From Tricholoma matsutake (Eukaryota; Basidiomycota; Agaricomycetes; Agaricales; Tricholomataceae): a stretch of 64,000 nt of DNA. Below the pieces are notes generated by a model. It ran no database searches, was not told where the DNA came from, and was given only the letters and a program-made list of their open reading frames with translations. The position numbers and the translations under genes were made by a program. The DNA lies in the NCBI GenBank assembly GCA_026075535.2, contig AP026538.1, forward strand, positions 16,314,337-16,378,336. The letters run 5' to 3'. This document shows, in pieces, positions 1 through 10,282 of this stretch (within the stretch, counting starts at the first letter, position 1; the number at the start of each line of letters is the position of its first letter).

Positions 1-683
1 TGGCGCCGTTGTCCTTGAGGTCCTCGTGGACAGCAGCACTGCAACTAGTACAGGGGCCTATCCCCCTCTACATTCACGGCCACCAAGTACCAACTGGTGG
101 CCATTATCGGGATGGGGAGATGGTGTCGCCTCCCTATACCTTCCCCCTGCTGCAGCGGAGACGATGTCATCGAGTGCATGCACTTGTCTGCATTTGCTCA
201 AGGGGGGCCCCGGCCCCCCACTTACGGCGGTTACAGTGAATAACCAGGTGAACAACCATCCGCCTTGTTACTGTCATTCATGCACAACATGGTGATGGTC
301 CACCTCATTCGTCTGGGGTGGTCAATCCTTGCTGGCTGGAAATATGCAGACGGTTATTCCTCCCGCAAGGGGGGATTTATGGTGAATTGACACTGCTGTG
401 CCTGGTCGGACCTCGGTCGGACATGTGGCTGGGGGACCGTTTGCTCCAGCGGGCAATCTAATGGCTAGCTTCTGGAGGGGGGGCCCTCCCTCTAGATTAT
501 TGCCTTGCCTGTCTGAGAGGACAACATCTGTGGCCCGCTCGCCTAAAGTGGCTAAAACGAGGACCTGAGTTGGGAAGCGGCGAGGGGCATGCATAGATAG
601 AGTAGTACCCTTGTATGTCCCTGCTCTGTGGACGGCGACCGAGCCCCGCGTTATAAATTATGATCCAAAAAAAAAAAAAAAAA
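1..683 (+). mobile_element. Element B copy B-1, 3' portion
   Basis: The window opens inside the last codons of the element B protein, in the Arg-rich tail at 1-48. That tail carries a premature TGA at 16-18 where intact copies read CGA. A 0.6-kb 3' untranslated region follows, with a GC hairpin near 205-222, and it ends in a poly(A) run at 667-683. The terminus reads TTATAAATTATGATCC before the A run, a variant of the usual TTGACCC ending. LINE-A ORF2 sequence starts directly after the A run, so this copy was inserted into a LINE-A. The left end and its TSD lie outside the window. Confidence 0.85.
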
Positions 684-1516
684 TTTACAGGAAAGTCATG
701 TGACACGCAAAGCGTGACTTTTTCAATGACCATATCCAAGAAGTGGCTACGATGAATAGATGACCCTGGGACCTGATGTCCTGGACTCGTCAACATAACC
801 TCCTGTCATACGAGGCAATCTCTTATCAGGGAGAATCTTGCAACCATCTGGATTCTCTCTGGGCTGCCCTTGATGGGTCCTATAACACTGCTTCAGATTG
901 AGTAGTCAATCTGAGCATTCTAGATGAACTTGTTCTGGTGCCTGAAAGGGTCTGGGTCCCGTTCTCTGTCATGGAAATGAAAGAAGCGCTTAACGCGTGT
1001 TCTTCCCAATCTGCTCCAGGTCCCGATCATGTAACATGGTCGCATCTAAAACACTGGTGTAGCAACCCAGAGGTGGCAGGTCTCATCACCCGCATCGCTG
1101 AGGCTTGCATCACTGCTGGCCATTGGCTGGCTCACTTCAAGGAATCCCTGTCGGTAATCATCCTGAAACCAGGGAAACCTAACTATTCTACGCCAAAGTC
1201 ATTCAGGCCTATCGTGCTACTGAACACTCTGGGCAAATTAGTCAAAAAAATGTTGTCTAGACAACTCCAATTCGACAGTGTCGCACACGAGGCCTTCGAG
1301 CAAAATCAGTTCGGTGGTGTCGCCCAGTTTCCACTGAGGATGCAGGAATCTACCTTACCCACCTGGTCAGAGCAGGGTGGGCCAAGGGGCTTAAAACGAG
1401 TGTTGTCACCTTCAACATTGCTCAGTTCTTTCCCTCCCTGAACCACCAGGTTCTGTTGGAGATCATCTTGCAGTCGGGATTCCCTGTGCAAGTAGTGAAT
1501 TTCTTCCGTTCATATC
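684..1516 (+). pseudogene. LINE-A copy 1, ORF2 fragment (EN-RT linker and front of RT)
   Basis: The fragment matches residues about 347-624 of the intact ORF2 at 25406-29275: the linker after the endonuclease, the SAPGPDHVTW block, FRPIVLLNTLGKLV and the start of the RT palm. It is dead. TGA occurs at 761-763 and 899-901, both where sister copies have CGA, and a one-base deletion near 1327 shifts the frame at the RSTEDAG block. It stops at 1516, where a minus-strand LINE-A poly(T) tail begins. The same ORF2 site resumes at 40785 with a 12-bp overlap, so 684-1516 and 40785-42287 are probably two halves of one copy. Confidence 0.85.
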
Positions 1517-2061
1517 TTTTTTTTTTTTTTTTTTTTTGGGTCAAAAGTTTATAATGCGGCGCCCAATTGCAGTCTGCGGTAGAGGCATGCAAACGAAGTA
1601 CACTATGCCCAGCCCAAGTCCTCCTCCTGCTGATCTTCGCACCAACCACCTGGATAGCTGCAACAACCACTAAGGGGGCCCCCTTTATCGAGTAAACGGA
1701 CTTGCCAGTGGTGGCGTACCGACAACCTGGACTTGATGATGTCGTGTTCTCCGAATCCCTATGGGTATGAGTGCAAGATTTAGGGGAAACTGCCACCCTG
1801 ACGTGAGCCTCTCAGCTCGGAAAGGAAAGCATAGTCGACTGAGTCACCGTAATGCGTAACCGACAGTGGATCTGGAAGTGCTCAGGCACCTCCCCGAGCC
1901 GGTACCTAGTTTCATGTCCCCCCTCCCTGACAGTCGCTCCTGAACATGGGTGGGCCCCCTTTATGAGGGTTAATGGACTTGTCTGGTGCCCTACAGTCAC
2001 CCTGACATACTGATAACACTAGCCAGAACCAGACGGGGGTCATATGCCCTGCACACACAAC

Positions 2062-5000
2062 CTATCCTGGATCCCACGCAAGTGAGTTGAATGACCCGAG
2101 AACCGGGTTATTGTCCATAAATTTGTGGAAGCCTTCGACGGAGTCTGGCCTTGCATGAGTTTCTTTGTGATCCACCTTAGGGCAGACGTGTAGCAAATGG
2201 TCTCGAGTTTGTATCTCAGGACCAAGGCACCAACATTGGTACTCCCCGTCGAGGGAGAGACGGTGATGATACTCCCCTATAGGAGCATGGCCAGTGATCA
2301 TGCGAGTTGAATGGGAAGTCAACGTGGGGTTGCTTCCCATTACTTTCAGCCAAGGCCCACCTTTGTGAGTCGAGGGTAATACTGGTTTTCCACCTACTCC
2401 TTTGAGTTGGTAGAAGTGCTGTCCACGATACGCTGGATCTGAGAACTGGGTGTGCCAATCCTTACAAACGGCCTTTTCGACCTGATTTTTAAGGTAGTCT
2501 AAAGACGTCCGTGGGTGTCTGCCCACTGAGATCTTGGTAGATGTAGCTACATTGTGAGCCATCTTGTGTATGTTCCACTCGAACTGTGAGGGGACATGCC
2601 AGAATGTTACATTTCTCTCCATGTCCCCAGCTAGCCAGGGATGAAGAGAGCGACAAGCGTCCAGGGCAAATATTTGTCCAGAGCGTGGTTTTGGATCTAT
2701 AAGGGACTCGATGCCCATGGTAGAGTCTGAGAAAATCACCAACTTTTTGCACCCCCTGCTACACGCAGCAGATATGCCCAGTTGGAGAGCAAAGAGTTCG
2801 ACTTCCGAGGGGGTTCTCCTCCCAGAGGCTGAGACAGCGCGATCTACTTGTTCCCCCTGTCCAAAGACAAGAGCACAAGTGACAGCTTGGAATTTAGCAT
2901 CTGTGGGCATCGAAGCGTCCACTGCAATGACCAGAGTGTCATCCTCCATCTGAGCCAAAGCCCAGGCTTTGTCGAGGTCACTCCTGTAAGAACTCCTCAC
3001 CCCATCCTCCTTAGAGGTGAGGCGATGAGAGGAGAAGCGAGTGGGGAACAGATCCTTCACTCTGTTTCCTGGTGTGTTTTCTTCCCCAAAGGGGTCAAAT
3101 TCATCATCTGGTACGAGGGCCAGAGCCGCAGCCGAAGCAACAGATGGACCTTGTAGGGTAAGTGTGTCGAGCACATCCCCTCCCCAGAGTCCTAGCTCGT
3201 GAGAGTGGGTAGTGCTGACATGATTGGGCCCTAAGATTGCTCTTAGGGGGTGTGATGGGGCCAGTAGGGGGGTTCGAAATACTCCCTTGTCGACCAGATG
3301 GCACAGTAGCAGCTGCATAGGCAGCAGCCCTGCAATACTTTCCAGACTGCTGATAGGGGTGGTTCTGAATGCACCGAGGATCCAACGAGCAGCAATGGAC
3401 TGCACTTGGGCCAGCATTTTGATGACACCTTTGACGTGAGCGCCTTTAAAGTGCCAGAGTCTCAGTCTGTATGTCATAATAGGTATGACACACGAGCAGT
3501 ACAGAAGGCGTTTCTGCATAGGGGTTAACCCTCTCACAGAATTGCCGAGCATTCCCATTGCCCTCGCAGTGGTGAGGGCTTTGGTGGAGTAGAACCATGT
3601 ATGCTCCTTGAAGGAGAGTTTGCGGTCGAAGAAAAAGCCAAGGTACCTCCAGGTACCTTTGGGTTTGAGGGGGGTATTGCCCGTGTACGGGGCAAAGCCG
3701 AGGTCGATGGGCAAGGGAGTGAATCTCCTCGCCCTTGAGAAGTGAAATATCTTGGACTTGTCGTGTTCAAGGACAAGTCCGAGGGAGGTGAATGCCTGGA
3801 AGATCCAGCCATATGCTTTTTTAAGAAGGGGGAGGTTGTCCTCCAACTGTGGGGAGCGGGCGATGAGGGTGCCATCGTCCACATAGGACATGAGATCGAC
3901 ATCTCTGCCGATTTCGCTTCTTCTGAAGAGTTTCATAATAGGCGTCAGATATAACGCCGATAAGACAGGGGACAAGGCAGATCCTTGTCCCACTCCCACA
4001 TCGGCTGCAAAGGAGCCAGATGAGAAAGCGTTCCATTTGTAGGTCGTCTTGCAACCGACCAAATATGAACGGAAGAAATTCACTACTTGCGCAGGGAATC
4101 CCGACTGAGAGATAATCTCCAACAGAACCTGGTGGTTCAAGGAGGGGAAGAATTGAGTGATGTCGAAGGCGACAACACTCGTTTTGAGCCCTTTGGCCCA
4201 TCCTGCTCTAACCAGGTGGGTAAGGTAGATTCCTGCATCCTCAGTGGAACGCTGGGCGACACCTCCGAACTGATTTTGCTTGAAGGCCTCGTGTGTGACA
4301 CCGTCAAATTGCAGTCATCTAGACAACATTTTTTTGACTAATTTGCCCAGAGTGTTCAGGAGCACGATGGGCCTGAACGACTTTGGGGTAGAGTAATTAG
4401 GTTTCCCTGGTTTCGGGATGATAACCGACAGGGATTCCTTAAAGTGAGCTGGCCAGTGGCCAGCAGTGATGCACGCCTCAGTGATGCAGGTGATGAGCCC
4501 TGCCACTTCTGGGTTGCTACACCAGTGTTTTAGGTGCGACCATGTAACATGATCGGGACCTGGAGCGGAACAGGAAGAACACACATTTAACACTTCTTTC
4601 ATTTCTGTGATGGAGAACGGGATCCAGGCCCTTTCAGGCACTGGATCGAGTTCATCAAGAATGCTCAGATCGACTACTCGATCTGAAGCAGCGTTGTAGG
4701 ACCCATCAAGGGCAGCCCAGAGGGAATCCAGGTCGTTGCAGGGTTCTCCCCGATAGGAGATAGCCTCATACGATGGAAGGTTGCGTTGACGAGTCCAGGC
4801 CATCAGGTCCCAGGGTCATCTATTCATTGTAGCCACTTCTTGGATATGGTCATCAAAAAAATCATGCTTTGTGTGTCGCATGATTTTCCTGTAATGCTTC
4901 CAGTCCTCCTCGTCATGGGAGGCCCTGTAAGCATCCAGAGCACCACTGCATTCGTCTGTCCACCACCCTTTGGATGACTTGCCGAGGCAAGATTCCTTGG

Positions 5001-5931
5001 CATGGTTTTCCCATGCCTTGTTTAAAATCGTTGATATTGCTGAGACAACATCATCGATTTCTGCCGATGTATCTCCGTGCCAATCTAGCCATGGAGTTAA
5101 AGCGGAGGAGACAGCATCACGATATGATGCTTCCTCCTCGGATCCTTTTTTGATGGACCACTTGGTGACCGGAACCAACGATCCCGGGCCAGGTAGCACT
5201 AATGTCAGAGGGGCGTGGTCAGATGTTCCCCTGGCTTCAGGTACAATCTCACAGTACAGTATGAAGCTGAGATCCGTAGGTACAAACATCAGGTCGATCA
5301 CCATGGGGTGAAGACCCTGTTGAGGGGGGAAGTGTGTGGGGCCCTCCATTACTGGTAGGGCTCTAGTCAGGCCTAATGCCGTGGCCGTTTCCACTAAGTG
5401 GTCAGCATGGATCGAGTGTTCAGGCCCCTGGGGATCCCAGGAGGTGTGCCTCACATTGAAATTGCCACACATGAAGTGTAAGCGCAGGATCGTCATGATG
5501 TTCTCAAATAAGAGCGTGATGGCCGAGTGTTGGCTATCCGAATAGATGTTAGTGAGTAGCATGACATCCTCACCTATTCCCAGTGAGAACAGAAGGATGT
5601 CACGATCATCGATCAGATCTCGTCTGAGACCTGGTCTTAGATTAGCAATGCTGTTTGCAAAGTAGACAGCAACGCGTGGAGGGGAATCAATTCCCAATGG
5701 GCGCACTAAGGTTCCCCAATTTGGGCTCATTGGTGCGCCTATGACTTCTTCCCCTTCCCTGTTGTGGGCAGAAGGGGCGTGTCTTATTAATTGCCAAGGA
5801 GGCTCTTGAATGAAAAGCAAATCATAGTCGTCTACGAAGTCTGCCAGTAACAAGTCCATGTAACCCCAGTTTCTGTTTACATTTTGACTAAATACACATA
5901 GCTGAGGGGTAGATCTAAGTCTGTCTCTCAT
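2062..5931 (-). pseudogene. LINE-A copy 2 ORF2 (EN-RT-RNase H), two nonsense changes
   Basis: This reading frame has 1290 codons, the same length as the intact copy. It starts directly after the ORF1 stop (TAAATG junction). The endonuclease part has the FSQNVNRNWGYMD and CGNFNVRHTSWD blocks; the second reads GN where most copies read GD. The RT has SYVDDGTLIARS. The RNase H has AVDASMPTD, ELFALQ and FSDSTMG. The C-terminal zinc motif is CWCLGPEIQTRDHLLHVC. Only two in-frame stops were found, TGA at 4816-4818 and at 4315-4317, and each replaces a CGA seen in sister copies. The GN change lies in the expected endonuclease active-site block. Confidence 0.88.
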
Positions 5932-6757
5932 TTACGTTTGGCCACCGTGTCCTGCGGGATGGTAAGCAGGAGGGGAGCGAGAGTTATGTCTCACACTCAC
6001 CTCATCATAGCGAGCTTTGATCCAATCCCGGTCAAAGCAATGTCGCCAAAAGTTGCACCGATGATCGTCGGATGCATGGTTCTTCCGGCAGTTTACACAC
6101 CTAGCCGGGTGAGGACAGGCTGCCCCCTCAGGGGTAGCTGGGATGGGGGGGTTCGCTTTAGCATTTCCCTTGCAACACCCAGCAAGGGCACGATGGTGCT
6201 CCCTGCGGTGTGGGCCTGCACAGATCGGGCATTTGGTCTGTGGAGCTCTGCATGCTGGGGTGGGGTGACCCCACTTCCAGCATCGTTGGCAAAGAGGTAA
6301 GCCAGGGTTCGCCCTGGCCACCCTAACATAAGCGACGTAATGCCCGAATTGGACGCCACGCCTGATAAGAGCCTTGGCTCGTGCACCGCTGACTGAATCA
6401 GCGATGTTGAGATACACGGTGCACGTATCTGACATTTTCGAATCACGTATCACCCGTGGGGGTACTTGTAGCACTGTGAGGTCTGAAATTCCGGACTTCT
6501 CCAAGTGTGCGATGACGACTTCAGGCGTTAAGGCCTTGTCATTGGCAATAAACGGCATGTCAACCAATTTGAGGTACGACATGGATGTGGGTAGCGCTGC
6601 ATCTACTTGCAACGCAAAGGGGAATGCTTTGTGAGCAGCCTCCTTGAAGCAACGAAGGTCCTCCCCAGAGGCGACGATGTCAGTAGCTACTGATAGGTTA
6701 CCAGCGTGCATCGATGCGGACTGGGCCACTAGCTTAGAGTGGTGCAGACCAAGGGTG
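5932..6757 (-). pseudogene. LINE-A copy 2 ORF1, 3' portion (zinc-knuckle protein)
   Basis: This is the C-terminal 275 or so residues of ORF1, the Gag-like RNA-binding protein of the LINE. It runs from the LGLHHSKLVAQSASMHAGNLSV block to the end. The conserved knuckles are visible: CQRCWKWGHPTPAC, then a Cys/His block CPICAGPHRREHH, then CVNCRKNHASDDHRC. The frame is open but lacks its N-terminal half and any native start. It ends in TAA immediately before the ORF2 ATG. Confidence 0.85.
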
Positions 6758-7041
6758 AGGCACCACTGCATTCGTCTGTCCACCAGCCTTTGGACGACTT
6801 GCTGAGGCGAGATTCCTTGGCATGGTCTTCCCATGCCTTGTTTAAAATTGTTGATATTGCCGAGATGACATCATCGATTTCCACTGAGGTATTTCCATGC
6901 CAGCCAAGCCATGGAGTAAGAGTGGAGGAGACAGCATCCCAATATGATGCTTCCTCCTCAGATCCTTTTTTGATCAACCAGTTGGTAACCGGAACCAAAG
7001 ATCCCGGGCCAGGTAGCACTAATGTCAGAGGGGTGTGGTCA
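6758..7041 (-). pseudogene. LINE-A ORF2 fragment (C-terminal side of endonuclease)
   Basis: A 284-bp piece of ORF2 on the minus strand, covering residues about 239-331 (LPGPGSLVPVT to WWTDECSGA). It duplicates sequence already present in copy 2 about 1.8 kb to the left and has no poly(T) of its own. It is interrupted on the right by the 5' end of the plus-strand copy 3. It may belong to the same broken minus copy as the pieces at 20264-20362 and 33661-33822. Confidence 0.75.
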
Positions 7042-7169
7042 CATCGCTTCTTGTCTTCTTACAGCGACGTGCACAGCCACAAAAAACTTCGTCAACACCA
7101 TTTTCAACTTTTGTAGCTCAATCCATCCTCGATCTCAGTGATCCGGTATAACTAGCGTCTTACCAACGC

Positions 7170-9071
7170 ATGTCTGAAATGTTTTCTAGAAGAGGGGGGA
7201 GATCGGGTGAGGCGATGGACAAGGGGAGACCTTCCAGATCCGGTACGCCCAGAACTCCTGGTGACAACCCAATTGATTCCCTGTGGCTATCTTCGAGCCG
7301 CAGATCCACACAGAACGCTCCCTCAGTGGGCCCACATAGGACCCAAAGAGGATCTCCAACCCCCTCCCCCTATGGGGCGGGCATCGTCACTCTGTGAGCA
7401 CAGCAATTCAGCATGCCAGCGCTATCTTCCAGGGATGCTATGGCGTCTCCTGCACCTCCTGCTACTCCTTCCACACCTGCCTCACAGTGGGCTGACGAGG
7501 GAGCTGATAACTCTTCCTCCCATGTCATTCAGGACACGGAGATGGCTAGCGATGACTGGAGTGGACCCCAGACCTTTGCCAAAGACCTGGGGGAATATGC
7601 TGAAGGATTCCAAATCGTTCTGAACAGGACGGGATCCAGACGGCCTACTGCTGAGGAATGGCAGCTTATTGCAGAACAACTGGGCTCGGTGCTGGTAGCA
7701 GCTGCTGAGGCTGGTCTCGATCGCAACTCGGGAAGTGCAATGCTCCGGGGAGCAATAGATAGGATGGTTGGGGGCAGTAAATGACCTAGGTCGGGCATTG
7801 TCACCAACAATCCCAACGACATCCCAAGGACAGAGTACCTGGAGGGATGGGATGGGCAACGCCCCCCCCCTCACAAATCTGCGAGGACTCGAGGCCCAAA
7901 AGGGGCTCGACCTCTTCCTAAACCTCCAACAGGGGGAGTCTCTTCATCATGGGGTCGAGGACCACCTCCCCCCGTGAACTGGTCAACCAGGCCTTTGGGC
8001 AGGGGGACCTTTGCTCAGGTTGCTCGCTTCCCTGGGGGGCGGACACCTAACACATCCATGGATGGCCTTGTGCATCTAGCCAAGGCCTTCCCTGAACTTC
8101 CAACTGACAAGCTGGCTGACATACAGCAGCATGTCGGCCCTTCCAAACTGAAGGCTGCAAAGCCTTCACCTACAGTCCATGGACCGTCGAGACAACAGGT
8201 CCTAGTCCACGTTCGTCCCCCCCTTGGGGCGGAGATGAACCCTGCTGATTTCCTGGACCATGTCTGGGCCACTCTCGGGCTGCACCACTCTAAATTAGTG
8301 GCCCAGTCCGCATCGATGCATGCTGGTAATCTATCAGTAGCTACAGACGTTGTTGCCTCCGAGGAGGACCTTCGTTGCTTCAAGGAGGCTGCCCACAAAG
8401 CATTCCCCTTTGCGCTGCAAGTAGATGCAGCGTTACCTACGTCCATGTCATACCTCAAGCTGGTTGATGTGCCATACATCGCCAACAACAGGGCTCTAAC
8501 ACCTGATGTCATCATCGCACACTTGGGAAAGTCCGGAATATCGGACCTCACAGTACTTCAGGTCCCCCCACGGGTGATACGTGATTTGAAGATGTCGGAT
8601 ACGTGCACCGTATACCTTAACATTGCTGACTCAGTCAGTGGTGCACGAGCCAAGGCTCTTATCGGGCGCTACATCACCTATGTTAGGGCTGCCAGGGCGA
8701 ACCCCAGCTTGCCTCTTTGCCAACGATGCTGGAAATGGGGTCACCCCACCCCAGCATGCAGAGCTCCACAGACCAAGTGCCCGATCTGTGCAGGCCCACA
8801 CCGCAAGGAGCACCATCGTGCCCTTGCTGGGTGTTGTAAGGGAAACACTAAGGTGAACCCTCCCATCCCAGCTACCCCTGAGGGGGCAGCCTGTCCTCAC
8901 CCAGCTAGGTGCATAAACTGCCGGAAGAACCACGTGTCCGACAATCGTCGGTGCAACTTTTGGGGACATCGCTTTGACCGTGAATGGATCAAAGCTCGCT
9001 ATGACGAGGTGAGTGCAAGATGTAATTCTCGCTCCCCTCCTGCTTACCATCCTGCAGGACGTGGTGGCTGA
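7170..9071 (+). pseudogene. LINE-A copy 3 ORF1
   Basis: This is an almost complete ORF1, beginning MSEMFSRRGGRSGEAMD, with a Pro/Ser-rich N-terminal region, a central conserved block (LGLHHSKLVAQSASMHAG) and three C-terminal zinc knuckles. It is disabled by TGA at 7395-7397 and 7782-7784. A further TGA at 9069-9071 removes the last residue. All three sit where sisters have CGA. An in-frame 18-bp deletion near 8669 removes the RGVQFG segment before the first knuckle. ORF2 follows after 6 bp. Confidence 0.85.
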
Positions 9072-9077
9072 ACATAA

Positions 9078-9495
9078 ATGAGGGATAGACTTAGATCTAC
9101 ACCGCAGTTGCACATATTTAGTCAGAATGTTAACCGTAATTGGGGATACATGGACTCGTTACTGGCAGACCTTATAGATGATTACGATTTGCTTTTTATC
9201 CAAGAGCCTCCTTGGCAACTAATAAGATACGCCCCCTCTGCCCACAACAGGGAAGGGGAAGAAGTCATAGGTGCACCAATGAGCCCCAATTGGGGAACGT
9301 TAGTACACCCATCAGGGATCGACTCCCCTCCATGCGTTGCTGTCTACTTTGCAAACAGCATCGCTAATCTAAGACCGGGTCTCAGGCAAGATCTGATCAA
9401 CGATCATGACATCCTCTTGTTCTCACTGGGAATAGGAGAGGATGTCATGCTACTTGCTAACATCTACTCGGATAGCCAACATTCAGCCATCACGC
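9078..9495 (+). pseudogene. LINE-A copy 3 ORF2, 5' part (endonuclease)
   Basis: The N-terminal 139 or so residues of the endonuclease domain, including FSQNVNRNWGYMD, LLFIQEPPW and the SDSQHSAITL block. The frame is open up to 9495, where the gypsy LTR begins. It resumes at 16686 and carries FMCGDFNVRHASWDP before ending at 16808. The start ATG follows the ORF1 end region as in other copies. Confidence 0.85.
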
Positions 9496-9713
9496 TGGAG
9501 CCGTGTGGTCTCTCAGGGTCTCGTCTACTACTAGATGAGACGGTTCGGACAGGGCTCGCGTCTACTACTAGACGCGAGTCAGAAAGGATGCGGACAAGCT
9601 TTTTGTTTCTGTCTACAACAAGTGCATGTCTGTCTACGAGGTCACGTGACCGCTAAGGGAGATGCCAGACTCTGGCTGTGGGCTCTGCTGTGGGGGCTGC
9701 TGCTACGGCTACA
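9496..9713 (-). repeat. gypsy-1 3' LTR
   Basis: 218 bp, ending with the same TGGAGCC / GGCTACA termini as the partner LTR at 16468-16685. It differs from the partner at 11 positions by eye, all transitions and many at CpG. Two hairpins with the same CTAC loop lie at 9518-9541 and 9555-9578; the second has a perfect 10-bp stem. Confidence 0.92.
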
Positions 9714-9876
9714 TGTGCCCCCCCTCACAGTAGCAACGCCCTTGTTGCGATCTCAACTCTATGTTGAAACAAGTATGTACAAGGCACCAATGCCTTACCC
9801 TCACCTCAACCCATGCACCTCAGGAGGCATGTCCATGACAATCGCTCCCCCTAGAGGCCCAACACAGAAATGTTGT

Positions 9877-10146
9877 TTAGGGCCACAGGTATTGATCCGG
9901 GGTTTCGTCTATCTTTGGAAGAGGCCTTTGTCGAAGCCTCAAGTGGGCGGCCAGTGGGAAGTCGATATTAGGTCGTGTTGGGGTAGAAAGCCATCGTTGA
10001 ACAAGTTCTGGATTCACGAAGCTGGGGAACTCGCCTTGTTCAATGTCATGGCCTTGTCGAGGTTGCTGTGTGATGAGGGCAAAGGGACTCAGAGCCACTA
10101 AAATAATAAAAAGCACCATCCATCCAATAAGCCATGTACTGGACAT
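9877..10146 (-). CDS. gypsy-1 small accessory ORF with one membrane segment
   Basis: An 89-aa ORF between the end of integrase (10283) and the 3' LTR, on the same strand as gag and pol. It starts MSSTWLIGWM and has one strongly hydrophobic stretch at residues about 5-25, then a polar, proline-containing tail to residue 89. It ends in TAA, and it is open although pol and gag in the same element carry many TGA stops. I do not recognise the family. The position after pol is where some LTR elements carry a third gene, but a single short membrane-type peptide is not evidence of an envelope protein. It could also be chance coding in a 3' untranslated region. Confidence 0.4.
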   Translation of the reverse strand: MSSTWLIGWMVLFIILVALSPFALITQQPRQGHDIEQGEFPSFVNPELVQRWLSTPTRPNIDFPLAAHLRLRQRPLPKIDETPDQYLWP

Positions 10147-10282
10147 ATTTATGTGATCGTGGGTGTGGGGTAGAAGTGAGGTAACCAAAGCGAAATGAGG
10201 CCTTAATATATATGGAGTCGGACCTTGAAAATAACCGATGTCAGTCAACTGTCAGGGTGGATTGTGGTCTAGACTCAGGGTC

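Larger units (their letters stand above)
1517..6757 (-). mobile_element. LINE-A copy 2 (5'-truncated in ORF1)
   Basis: This is a minus-strand LINE-A. It begins with a poly(T) run at 1517-1537, followed by the 3' UTR at 1538-2061, where I see no gene. A complete-length ORF2 follows (2062-5931), then the 3' part of ORF1 (5932-6757). The left flank is LINE-A ORF2 at 1505-1516. At 6757 ORF1 changes abruptly to an ORF2 fragment in the same orientation, with no second tail. The 5' side is therefore a recombination or truncation junction, not a clean insertion end. Confidence 0.85.

Noticed and set aside
1..683. Open frames of 65-99 codons over B 3' UTRs (repeated at 18400, 22430, 35790, 43830, 53560 and 58600)
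   Set aside because: They overlap each other on both strands, are not kept in frame between copies, and lie downstream of the B ORF stop.
9877..10146. Envelope gene of a retrovirus-like element
   Set aside because: Only one short hydrophobic segment. No signal peptide with cleavage site, no cysteine pattern, no fusion or surface domain is visible.
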